Shown in pieces: positions 33,202 through 39,995 of a stretch of DNA of 64,000 bases (positions within the stretch are counted from its first letter, which is position 1; every line of letters starts with the position of its first letter). Position numbers and translations under genes: made by a program. Under the pieces are notes generated by a model. That model searched no databases, had not been told where the DNA came from, and was given only the letters and a program-made list of their open reading frames with translations. Source of the stretch: a virus; the IMG/VR virus record IMGVR_UViG_3300027861_000017, positions 1 to 64,000 of that record, one strand, 5' to 3'.

Positions 33202-33984
33202 TTATTCCCCCACCTTCTCTACTATCTTTCTAAATAAAGGCTCTGCCTCAAAGATGTTATTCATCATACTAGGGTTGTCTATGTTTGTAAAGAAGTATTT
33301 TAATTGGTCTATGTATATTTGGTCTATCACTTTTATATGGGTGGTGATTCCGGCTACCCTCAATAATCTAAGCTCTTGTGAGGAGGCTAAATCTAGCTCT
33401 ACATGAGTTGAAGTAGAATCTTCATGGGTCAGTGTGTATTTGCCGTGTTTGTCGAAGGTGGAGCCATCTATGGATTGTATGGGGCCAAATAGGTATTGAG
33501 TGTAATCCAATTCGTGGGATAATTCAAAAAGGACGTGATCTAGTTCTCTTTGGGAGGGCCAATTGTTAGAATTGGTTTTACAGACAATTTCTCTGCGTGA
33601 TGTTTCTTTTCCTGTTAGATGGGATTTGAGGTGGGTTATTACGTGGTTAAATCTAAGACAATATCCTATGTAGGTGATAACGCCTTCATCTTTAACTAAT
33701 TTCAATAATATATCTAAGTTTTTATCACTGACATCAACCGGCTTCTCTATAAAAAGCCTCTTTATACCTCTTTCGATACAGTATATGGCTGCCTCGATGT
33801 GTTTGTCTGAGGGGTAGCATATAAATGCGGCATCGAAGTGGGATAAGTCCACATTACTGTTGCCTTTTATATCTAGCTCCTTGACATCGTATAAACGGTG
33901 GTCATAGTTCTTCTGGATTAAACTCCAGTGTTTATTACCTATGCTGCCAAGACCGAAAAACAATATTTGCAAACTGTCATCCAT
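33202..33984 (-). CDS. Gfo/Idh/MocA-type NAD(P)-dependent oxidoreductase
   Basis: The N-terminus ILFFGLGSIGNKHWSLI is a Rossmann loop of the GFO_IDH_MocA family; FICYPSDKHIEAAIYCIERGIKRLFIEKPVDVS contains the conserved EKP, and TYIGYCLRFNHVI the following N/F motif. At 260 residues the C-terminal domain is short. Gfo/Idh proteins (PtmF-type) accompany SDRs in bacterial legionaminic acid clusters, so it probably modifies the sugar or its precursor. The reaction is not determined. Confidence 0.85.
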   Translation of the reverse strand: MDDSLQILFFGLGSIGNKHWSLIQKNYDHRLYDVKELDIKGNSNVDLSHFDAAFICYPSDKHIEAAIYCIERGIKRLFIEKPVDVSDKNLDILLKLVKDEGVITYIGYCLRFNHVITHLKSHLTGKETSRREIVCKTNSNNWPSQRELDHVLFELSHELDYTQYLFGPIQSIDGSTFDKHGKYTLTHEDSTSTHVELDLASSQELRLLRVAGITTHIKVIDQIYIDQLKYFFTNIDNPSMMNNIFEAEPLFRKIVEKVGE

Positions 33985-34333
33985 TGGTTGTTATGTCCTC
34001 CCTTTGTTTTACCTTATTGTCTAATATATCTAAAGCTTCTTGTATTGTCAAGTTGTCTTTGTAGTTTTGGATTGTTTGTTTTTGGGAGGGTGGTTGTGTT
34101 GCTGGATTGATGTAATAATTAACCCTTCCGGTTGGGTGTCTTGGTGGTGGGTTGTTAGTTCTACCACTAATGAAAAAACACCCACATAACATTGAGAGTG
34201 GGGCTGAAGACAAAGATAGGGAAGTTATCAAAGCATACCAAGCAGGCTCCCATATATTACAAAGCGCAGTATAAGAAAATACAAATGTGAAAAGAGAAAT
34301 AGAACAAAGTACAATTACATCTTCTTTATTCAT
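33977..34333 (-). CDS. Membrane protein with NLTIQEALDILD tail, 118 aa
   Basis: Two hydrophobic helices (VIVLCSISLFTFVFSYTAL; YALITSLSLSSAPLSMLCGC), a Pro-rich cytosolic linker (NNPPPRHPTGR, QPPSQKQ) and the end YKDNLTIQEALDILDNKVKQRED. The tail carries the 34-base repeat (34025-34058) shared with 32767, while the rest of the protein differs. Confidence 0.65.
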   Translation of the reverse strand: MNKEDVIVLCSISLFTFVFSYTALCNIWEPAWYALITSLSLSSAPLSMLCGCFFISGRTNNPPPRHPTGRVNYYINPATQPPSQKQTIQNYKDNLTIQEALDILDNKVKQREDITTNG

Positions 34334-34529
34334 CTTTTATAATCTCCCATCCTATATATGGTCCTACCGTGATTGGGGTTTCTGCTTCCATATCATTATC
34401 CCATTCGGCGAAATAGTCTAACTCAAAATCATTAAACGCTTCGTTAGCTATATCTACTAATGAATCATCTGGGTATTTGTAGCTTTCGTTTAAGATGTAT
34501 TGGATAGCTCTTCTGGTGTTATTATCCAT
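34326..34529 (-). CDS. Unrecognised acidic protein, 67 aa
   Basis: ATG at 34529 follows GGAGGTTGCTA, which encodes the last Gly-Gly-Cys of the upstream peptide. Acidic helix-rich protein. It is translationally linked to the Cys/Gly-rich peptide gene and could be part of the same unit; no motif recognised. Confidence 0.6.
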   Translation of the reverse strand: MDNNTRRAIQYILNESYKYPDDSLVDIANEAFNDFELDYFAEWDNDMEAETPITVGPYIGWEIIKDE

Positions 34530-34726
34530 TAGCAACCTCCACTACCACAAGATCTTGCAGGTGATCCATGACCACATCCACCACTACCACAACCCACTGT
34601 AGATGATTCAGTGTCTCTCTTTATGACATACTTCTCTTTCTTAGTCTTTTTAGCGTTTCCCTCTAGAGCATCCAACCTCTCCGTAATCCTTTGCAATGCC
34701 TCTGCTATTTCTTCTAATACTCCCAT
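34529..34726 (-). CDS. RiPP-like peptide: helical leader and CGSGGC-type core, 65 aa
   Basis: Residues 1-25 form a charged helix (VLEEIAEALQRITERLDALEG), followed by a Lys-rich linker, and residues 45-65 contain five Cys, ten Gly or so, Ser and His: CGSGGCGHGSP then SCGSGGC at the very end. The gene starts two bases after a radical SAM gene. Helical leader plus Cys/Gly-rich tail next to a radical SAM enzyme is the layout of modified peptides; alternatively the tail binds metal. No transporter or protease gene is adjacent. Confidence 0.7.
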   Translation of the reverse strand: MGVLEEIAEALQRITERLDALEGNAKKTKKEKYVIKRDTESSTVGCGSGGCGHGSPARSCGSGGC

Positions 34727-34728
34727 CT

Positions 34729-35559
34729 TTACCCCTCCGTATGTAATATTATATTTTTACCCCAATCGGCAGACAATGTTCCATCAGGATGAAATACACA
34801 TTCATAAACTAAATCTAATCCTTCTGAAGGTTCTGGTATAGATGCCTTCCATGTAACTGGCATGCCATCTATTATCATCGTAGATGACCTACAAACTGGG
34901 CATCTATTCTCAGAAATAACCTTATAGTCCTTGAACCAAAGCTCCTCATCTTGAGGCTCCAATGAGCAATCATCGTAATGCTGATGCCTAAAACATACAC
35001 TTGATATGCTAGTATATTTACAAGACTCAATATGGTCTTCTATATCAGATTTATCTTGGAATTGTCCAACTAAAACACAATTAGCATTAACCTTTATCCC
35101 ATTTTTATTGAAAAAGGTTGTAATATCCATTAAATCTTCTGTATTTAATATAGGAGACATAATATCAAAACATTTTGCATCTTCATAGCTAATGAATGAA
35201 TGTTTACTGATATTGATATAATCTATAACAATAAGATCTGGCCTCATTAAGCCATCTATGAAATTCTGTAAATGATATCCATTTGTAGTTAAAACAATTT
35301 TTCGGAACTTGTCTCTATATTTCAGTAGCATCTTTAAAACATATGATAGATATGTCGAAGCAGTAGGCTCTCCACCAGTTAAGCTTATCTGATAAAATTG
35401 GTCCGGCAATGATGATAATACCTCCTCCAATCTAGACATGTATGCTTCAAATGGCAATTCATAGGATCTCTCCCAGAAACAAAATCCACAATTGGCGTTG
35501 CAGGGTCCAGGGAGGATAATACTGAAGTTGGGATCTTCTATTGTTAGAATTTCGTCCAC
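34729..35559 (-). CDS. Radical SAM enzyme with extra Cys motifs
   Basis: A GTG at 35559 is preferred, with GAGGAGG four bases upstream. Residues about 15-35 hold GPCNANCGFCFWER, the CxxxCxxC iron-sulfur site for S-adenosylmethionine, followed by ISLTGGEPTAS, KIVLTTNGYHLQ and VNANCVLVGQ, all standard for the fold. The C-terminal part has NRCPVCRSS and VYECVFHPDGTLSADWG, suggesting a second cluster or SPASM-like element. Length 276. It is directly followed by the Cys/Gly-rich peptide, its likely but unproven substrate. Confidence 0.85.
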   Translation of the reverse strand: MDEILTIEDPNFSIILPGPCNANCGFCFWERSYELPFEAYMSRLEEVLSSLPDQFYQISLTGGEPTASTYLSYVLKMLLKYRDKFRKIVLTTNGYHLQNFIDGLMRPDLIVIDYINISKHSFISYEDAKCFDIMSPILNTEDLMDITTFFNKNGIKVNANCVLVGQFQDKSDIEDHIESCKYTSISSVCFRHQHYDDCSLEPQDEELWFKDYKVISENRCPVCRSSTMIIDGMPVTWKASIPEPSEGLDLVYECVFHPDGTLSADWGKNIILHTEG

Positions 35560-35825
35560 AAAACCTCCTCGACTGCATCGCATATTTGGCCCATGCAATT
35601 CCTCACAATAGCTTCCTCAAGTGCCCTTCTACCTTCAGGAGTTAATCTGTATATAACATCATCACCCATCCAGGATGGTGGAGTCTCTTTTGAAGCGTAT
35701 CCAGCTAAGACTAATTTCTCGAATCCAACTGAGTCTTCACAATCAAAGCTAGTACCAAACCAATTTCTGTCTGGACCGCTTATAGTGTGTTCCATTAAGC
35801 TTCTTTGGAAATTAGTGATTTTCAT
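35544..35825 (-). CDS. Small winged-helix-like phage protein, 93 aa
   Basis: The middle reads GFEKLVLAGYASKETPPSWMG-DDVIYRLTPEGRRALEE, the typical recognition of a short winged helix ending in LTPEGRxAL. May be a DNA-binding accessory. Its last codons hold the ribosome site of the radical SAM gene (16-base overlap). Confidence 0.6.
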   Translation of the reverse strand: MKITNFQRSLMEHTISGPDRNWFGTSFDCEDSVGFEKLVLAGYASKETPPSWMGDDVIYRLTPEGRRALEEAIVRNCMGQICDAVEEVLWTKF

Positions 35826-36097
35826 TAATCATCCTCCCACCATTTACTATTGGGTAAACCTTTAATGCGATGCTCGACTTCTCCCCAACCTATACACCCA
35901 TCCATGCCATCACCTATACCCTCACCGTAAATTTCTATTCCACCAACTGCATTCATAATATCAGCATCTGGATCACCTATACGAACCGATAAATAACCCC
36001 AACGATATCTAACATAAACAGGTCTATTCTCAAATGTTCTAAATTCCCATTGAGTGGGACAAGCACCACAAGTTTGTATTAATTCATCAATTTTCAT
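35825..36097 (-). CDS. Unrecognised protein, 90 aa
   Basis: N-terminus ELIQTCGACPTQWEF, then a beta-rich segment (VYVRYRWGYLSVRIG) and Gly-rich middle. Similar small proteins with QCGACPTQWE are common in phages without function. Overlaps the neighbours at both ends. Confidence 0.6.
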   Translation of the reverse strand: MKIDELIQTCGACPTQWEFRTFENRPVYVRYRWGYLSVRIGDPDADIMNAVGGIEIYGEGIGDGMDGCIGWGEVEHRIKGLPNSKWWEDD

Positions 36098-36479
36098 ATA
36101 TATGCCCCACTACCTCTAAATCGTTAGTTTGATTACCAAAATATTCTATTTGGTTATGACCTGAGAATGGTACAAATATCCTCCATTCCTTATCTTTATT
36201 GACCCAATAGCCAAAAGCTCCTAGATGTTTTTCTACTTCGATTATCCAGTGGCTAAATCTTAGCTTATCACCTTGATATATTTTGTTACCGTTTTTATCA
36301 ATGATATCAATGAATTGCATAATTTCAGCTACGGCGGGGTAATAACCACCGTATTCATCTAGGCTTTCCTCTAATACAATAACTTTACCGTCCTCGATAG
36401 TTAATATAAAGTGGTCGTCATTGTAATCCCCATCTATCATCTCTTCGCCAGCCCACGCTCTAAATTCATTATCATCCAT
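36087..36479 (-). CDS. YopX-like protein, 130 aa
   Basis: Starts NEFRAWAGEEMIDGDY, matches the family centre at IMQFIDIIDKNGNKIYQGDKLRF and closes with LEVVGHIYEN, the three landmarks of YopX proteins (PF09643) of phages and prophages. Start at 36479 is preferred over 36482 because of spacing to GGAGGGG. Biochemical role unknown. Confidence 0.85.
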   Translation of the reverse strand: MDDNEFRAWAGEEMIDGDYNDDHFILTIEDGKVIVLEESLDEYGGYYPAVAEIMQFIDIIDKNGNKIYQGDKLRFSHWIIEVEKHLGAFGYWVNKDKEWRIFVPFSGHNQIEYFGNQTNDLEVVGHIYEN

Positions 36480-36490
36480 CATCCCCTCCA

Positions 36491-36697
36491 CTACGCTATG
36501 TCATCATCGTTGTCCAATTCCAACAGATTTTCAAAAAACGGAGTTAATTTTTTAAAAAGTTTATATATTGCCTCAGATTTATTCATAGCACTGATTATAC
36601 ATTCGTGGCCAGCTTGACCTTCTGACAGTCTTTCCATTTCATAAAATATGTCATCAGTTAATTCATCTAGATCTATTTTGTATTTAGTATAACTCAT
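36491..36697 (-). CDS. Unrecognised helical protein, 68 aa
   Basis: Acidic and helical, ending LLELDNDDDIA. ATG overlaps the upstream stop. No motif recognised. Confidence 0.6.
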   Translation of the reverse strand: MSYTKYKIDLDELTDDIFYEMERLSEGQAGHECIISAMNKSEAIYKLFKKLTPFFENLLELDNDDDIA

Positions 36698-37152
36698 TGA
36701 TCTCCTCCCTTAACTATGGTCCTATATTGTATATGGCATCTAAGTAGTCTATCTATGTGCATCCTATCTGAACAATAATGAACATCATCATAGAAGTCCT
36801 CCACAGATGTTTCTATATGAAGAAGCTTGTAATTAAAGCCCCCTTCCCCCATATTAACAAAGTCTGCTATAGCTGCACTGTCCCATCCCATATCAATAAG
36901 ATACCTTCTTAAATACAACTCCCATAATCTTATAAAGTCAGGATCTGCTTTAGAAGCCCATGAAATAACCTCATCTATGAAATCAGATCTACTTTTCTCT
37001 TCGGCTCTTCTTTGATAGTAATATTCTATCGTTTCATAGTTTTCTGGCTTATCACCTTCTATAGCTTCTATCATGCATTCTTCACATACTTCCTCATCAC
37101 CCTTACGAATGAACTCAGCTTCATCTTCACCGCACCATTCACACTTACTCAT
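36694..37152 (-). CDS. Zinc-knuckle phage protein, 152 aa
   Basis: ATG at 37152. Residues 3-30 contain CEWCGEDEAEF and VCEECMIEA, one zinc ribbon. The rest is helical and acidic. Lies between two small genes with overlaps on both sides. No known function. Confidence 0.65.
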   Translation of the reverse strand: MSKCEWCGEDEAEFIRKGDEEVCEECMIEAIEGDKPENYETIEYYYQRRAEEKSRSDFIDEVISWASKADPDFIRLWELYLRRYLIDMGWDSAAIADFVNMGEGGFNYKLLHIETSVEDFYDDVHYCSDRMHIDRLLRCHIQYRTIVKGGDQ

Positions 37153-37318
37153 CACTATTCCCCTTAGTTAAAAACCTTTCACCCCATACACCAGCAAATA
37201 TACCCCATGTGAAATAGAAAGCTGGCCATAACTCTACCTCAGTTCCTCTATCTATAAACCATGCTAGAAACAAAGATCCGAAAATTATTGATAGTCCTAT
37301 GATACTATTCTTCATCAT
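37145..37318 (-). CDS. Small membrane protein, 57 aa
   Basis: ATG at 37318 follows AGGGGAAAA. Two hydrophobic stretches (IIGLSIIFGSLFLAWFI; LWPAFYFTWGIFAGVWG). Ends KGNSDE, coding for part of the next ribosome site. Function unknown. Confidence 0.55.
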   Translation of the reverse strand: MMKNSIIGLSIIFGSLFLAWFIDRGTEVELWPAFYFTWGIFAGVWGERFLTKGNSDE

Positions 37319-37326
37319 GTTTTCCC

Positions 37327-37731
37327 CTAAAAGCCCCAATAATCAGATTCTAAAACTATATCCTTGGGACCAAGCGGTTGTGTTGTTTTATATGAATTAG
37401 TGTTAACTATAATTCTATCCCATTTATTACATTCCATATTGGAAATTAATATTCTGTCATCTGGATCATTTTTAGCTTTTACTTCTTCAAGTGTTAAGAC
37501 TTCACCACCTAAATAATACATACCACTCCTTTCTGTCTCCTTGCTATCAAGCTCGTAATCCTCTCTGGCCCTAGTAGAAAAACGAAAACCATAAGGTAAG
37601 GCTCCGTATCTCTCTTTAATGTTTTTAGACATCTCAATAGCGGTGTCGATGTTCCAAGACTCGATTGGTTTCGTGGTTTCTTCGGATACAAAAGAACCTG
37701 GGCTTAAAAATGTTACAAAATGTTTTTCCAT
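37327..37731 (-). CDS. Conserved phage protein of unknown function, 134 aa
   Basis: The order VTFLSPGSFVSEETTKPI, YGALPYGFRFSTR, SGMYYLGGEVLTLEEV and NKWDRIIVNTNSYKTTQPL matches a widespread phage/plasmid protein family seen near small accessory genes. No catalytic motif. A small leader (ACTTTAGGAGATT) precedes the ATG. Confidence 0.75.
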   Translation of the reverse strand: MEKHFVTFLSPGSFVSEETTKPIESWNIDTAIEMSKNIKERYGALPYGFRFSTRAREDYELDSKETERSGMYYLGGEVLTLEEVKAKNDPDDRILISNMECNKWDRIIVNTNSYKTTQPLGPKDIVLESDYWGF

Positions 37732-37764
37732 GTTAATCTCCTAAAGTATAATATTATCAATAAG

Positions 37765-37846
37765 TTGGAGCGGAGGGATTTGAACCCTCAATCCTTTCGG
37801 CGCAGAGGCTTAAACCCTGCGTGTATACCAGTTCCACCACGCTCCA
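37765..37846 (-). tRNA. tRNA-Leu (anticodon UAA)
   Basis: The minus strand folds as a class II tRNA: acceptor TGGAGCG with CGCTCCA, a D arm GTG-CAC with GG in the loop, anticodon stem CAGGG-TTTAAGC-CTCTG with TAA at positions 34-36, a variable arm CC-GAAA-GG, and T arm GAGGG-TTCAAAT-CCCTC. The discriminator is A; no CCA end is encoded. It reads UUA, frequent in this AT-rich sequence. It lies between protein genes in the same direction. Confidence 0.95.
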
Positions 37847-37850
37847 TTAT

Positions 37851-38024
37851 TTATTTCCAGTTATCTAGTTTAGAAATTACCGTGCTTATAAACCAAGGTA
37901 CTTGAGTTAAGACTAGAAGAAAACCCATTAAAAAATCCACCTCTACCATTAGTATGCCATTCAAAGGCATAACCACAAAAACTACAAGAGCTGCATAATA
38001 GGGGCTTTTCATAAAATTAAACAT
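37851..38024 (-). CDS. Small membrane protein, 57 aa
   Basis: ATG at 38024 after TTTAGGAGGATACT. Two hydrophobic segments (AALVVFVVMPLNGILMV; FLMGFLLVLTQVPWFI). It ends just 5 bases before the tRNA 5' end. Function unknown. Confidence 0.6.
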   Translation of the reverse strand: MFNFMKSPYYAALVVFVVMPLNGILMVEVDFLMGFLLVLTQVPWFISTVISKLDNWK

Positions 38025-38051
38025 AGTATCCTCCTAAAGTGTTATCAAATT

Positions 38052-38213
38052 TCATCTATATTTTTTAAGCTCTCCATTGAAATATTCAGCCATTTCTTTA
38101 GTAAATCTTTCATTAGATGTATATAAATCAATCATTTTAATTAATTTAATACGATCATCATAATCTAATACTCTAGCTATAGCATCTAAATCTATATCAA
38201 TCTCTATTTTCAT
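38052..38213 (-). CDS. Small helical protein, 53 aa
   Basis: ATG at 38213 after AGGGGAG. Charged helices (IDIDLDAIARVLDYDDRIK; RFTKEMAEYFNGELKKY). Good ribosome site and fit into the gap support it. No function. Confidence 0.55.
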   Translation of the reverse strand: MKIEIDIDLDAIARVLDYDDRIKLIKMIDLYTSNERFTKEMAEYFNGELKKYR

Positions 38214-38216
38214 TAT

Positions 38217-38786
38217 TCAACTCCCCTCTACGACAGAATCGTAGAACTCTAACATATCTCTAACCAAAACTTTTTTCCAATTATTGAAGATCTTACTAGT
38301 ACCATCACCCATATTGAACATCTTCCTAAGAGGCAATACCACGGAGTCGTCTTCTCTGAATTCTGGTCTACAAGGCCTGTCAATATAAGCATTACGCTTT
38401 TTATAACAAGCTCGAAACCACCTATCCTTGAACTCGTATTGCTTATCCATCCAACGCCATTCTGGATGTTCAGCCACAACATCTCTATTTAACACACAGA
38501 AAGAGACATTAGACCAATTACACAGCTCTCCAGTATCTATACTTTCTAACACATGGATAGTATCGAAACTATCATTCCTGGGTATCTTTTCTATGTACCA
38601 TGATAAATACCATTCTGAAGCGGGTGCAGATTGTAATGATACTAGATCTCCTACCTTCGGATCTTCTAAGGGCAAGAAAGCATTTTCGCCTAACCCACCT
38701 TGATTGTTTCCAATGCCATAATTACGAGATAAGCAAAATCTAGTTATGTAAGATAATATATCTATTTTAGCTCTGGTTTTAATCAT
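38217..38786 (-). CDS. Unrecognised protein, 189 aa
   Basis: Start at 38786 (ATG GAG ATG cluster after AGGAGT; 38792 is the alternative). A soluble Trp-rich protein with VGDLVSLQSAPASEWYLSWY, reminiscent of many phage accessory proteins of unknown role. A candidate promoter lies 65 bases upstream. Confidence 0.65.
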   Translation of the reverse strand: MIKTRAKIDILSYITRFCLSRNYGIGNNQGGLGENAFLPLEDPKVGDLVSLQSAPASEWYLSWYIEKIPRNDSFDTIHVLESIDTGELCNWSNVSFCVLNRDVVAEHPEWRWMDKQYEFKDRWFRACYKKRNAYIDRPCRPEFREDDSVVLPLRKMFNMGDGTSKIFNNWKKVLVRDMLEFYDSVVEGS

Positions 38787-38850
38787 CTCCATACTCCTAA
38801 AGTGTTATAAAGTCTCATTATTAAACTATCTCCTCCAATACAATAAAAAC

Positions 38851-38879
38851 ATTCTCCCATATGATCATATCATTGTCAA
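38851..38879 (-). promoter_or_regulatory. Candidate sigma70-type promoter (TTGACA, 17, GAGAAT)
   Basis: TTGACA at 38879-38874 and GAGAAT at 38856-38851 in the gap before the gene at 38217-38786. The -35 is perfect, the -10 poor. Two more intergenic TTGACA elements within 1.2 kb strengthen it. Confidence 0.35.
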
Positions 38880-38890
38880 GCTAATAACAA

Positions 38891-39088
38891 TCACAAATCA
38901 TTTTCATGTACAAGTCTCCTGGTGTAGACAAATCTATCTTCAAAGCCATTGGCATAAACTACTATAATACCGGTTGAATCTTCCTTAAAGGTAGCATCAT
39001 CTAACATTTCTATTATCTCTTCTAGGGTGTAATCTTCCATTAGAGATCTAGTTATATCCAATCTATCATCTTCACTTATTTCATACAT
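38891..39088 (-). CDS. Unrecognised acidic protein, 65 aa
   Basis: Mostly acidic helices (DDRLDITRSLMEDYTLEEII) with a beta hairpin end (GIIVVYANGFEDRFVYTRR). AAGGAGG precedes the ATG. Bounded on both sides by promoter-like elements; no function. Confidence 0.6.
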   Translation of the reverse strand: MYEISEDDRLDITRSLMEDYTLEEIIEMLDDATFKEDSTGIIVVYANGFEDRFVYTRRLVHENDL

Positions 39089-39114
39089 TGTTATCCTCCT
39101 TGAGTTTTCATCTT

Positions 39115-39143
39115 AATTTATCACGACAAATAATTGCTGTCAA
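39115..39143 (-). promoter_or_regulatory. Promoter: TTGACA, 17 bases, TAAATT
   Basis: TTGACA at 39143-39138 and TAAATT at 39120-39115, followed by AAGATGAAAACTCAAGGAGG and the ATG of the gene at 39088. It shares the -10 TAAATTAA with the elements at 39966 and 62098. Confidence 0.6.
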
Positions 39144-39157
39144 GCTAACATTAACTG

Positions 39158-39571
39158 CTAACCCATATTCCACCTACTTAACTCCATAGCTTGTCTTTTT
39201 GTTTTACGATGTGGCTCTCCATATCCAGATAATTGTTCTTCAAAATATTGTATATCTTCTTCACATCTATCAACAGCATTAAGATAATACTCTTCAATCC
39301 AACCATGATCAAGTATAGTTCTACCTTGGCTTGTTCCTCTATAAAACAACCCATGTGGGTCATTAGCTAAAACCACAACACATTCCACCTTAACGCCTCT
39401 CTCTAAACATAGCCTATTAACCCTATCTGCCTCTTTTAAATTCGCAAAAACTATTCTATCACCATCTTTAACGCTCTCAACAAGTGATGTGGTTCTATGG
39501 GTTGCCCTAGAAGCTTGAAAATAAACAAACAATGCAGCTTTTACAGCTTGACCTATTCCGAAAAAATCCAT
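39158..39571 (-). CDS. Conserved phage protein near terminase, 137 aa
   Basis: ATG at 39571 overlaps the upstream TAA region and follows GGGAGAT. Features GIGQAVKAALFVYFQASRATHRT near the N-terminus, VKDGDRIVFANLKEADRV and a final RTILDHGWIEEYY with LSGYGEP. Proteins with this order often lie beside terminase genes; a packaging accessory role is a guess. Confidence 0.7.
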   Translation of the reverse strand: MDFFGIGQAVKAALFVYFQASRATHRTTSLVESVKDGDRIVFANLKEADRVNRLCLERGVKVECVVVLANDPHGLFYRGTSQGRTILDHGWIEEYYLNAVDRCEEDIQYFEEQLSGYGEPHRKTKRQAMELSRWNMG

Positions 39572-39572
39572 G

Positions 39573-39938
39573 TTATAATATCTCCCAATCATCGTCATTA
39601 TTAAAATACTCACCTTCAACTCCCCAACCCTGATCAGGATCATCATCTGATTTGGTTTTGGGAACCTCACCTGTATAACATCTAGTGTGTATAGCTGCTA
39701 TACCACTTGACTCATCTCCATCAAACATAAGACCTACAACATCATCCCAATCCATATCCCATTCTATAGAATCATCTGAATCTTTAGTGAATACCCTCCC
39801 ATAAGAATCATATTCACCACTCATATGTTGGACAACATCTCCATTCTTTAACAAAAACAACTCCACTTTCTGACCTCTAAAACTATTAGATAAAATAGCT
39901 TTACCACACTCTTTACACATGAAACTAAAATAACCCAT
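39573..39938 (-). CDS. Conserved zinc-knuckle phage protein, 121 aa
   Basis: Opens MGYFSFMCKECGKAI, then VELFLLKNGDVV, GEYDSYGRV, and later AIHTRCYTGEVP. This matches a common phage family beginning MGYFSxxCxxCG. Acidic end. It has its own promoter at 39966-39995. Confidence 0.75.
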   Translation of the reverse strand: MGYFSFMCKECGKAILSNSFRGQKVELFLLKNGDVVQHMSGEYDSYGRVFTKDSDDSIEWDMDWDDVVGLMFDGDESSGIAAIHTRCYTGEVPKTKSDDDPDQGWGVEGEYFNNDDDWEIL

Positions 39939-39965
39939 ATTGTGATCTCCTTAAGTTTTTATCTT

Positions 39966-39995
39966 AATTTATCATGATTGTTAGATGATTGTCAA
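39966..39995 (-). promoter_or_regulatory. Promoter: TTGACA, 18 bases, TAAATT
   Basis: TTGACA at 39995-39990 lies in the last codons of the large terminase gene; TAAATT at 39971-39966 follows 18 bases later, then AAGATAAAAACTTAAGGAG and the ATG at 39938. The downstream leader closely resembles that at 39115. Confidence 0.6.

Noticed and set aside
37720-37905. Plus-strand coding frame over the tRNA
   Set aside because: It covers a complete cloverleaf on the minus strand and lacks a ribosome site.
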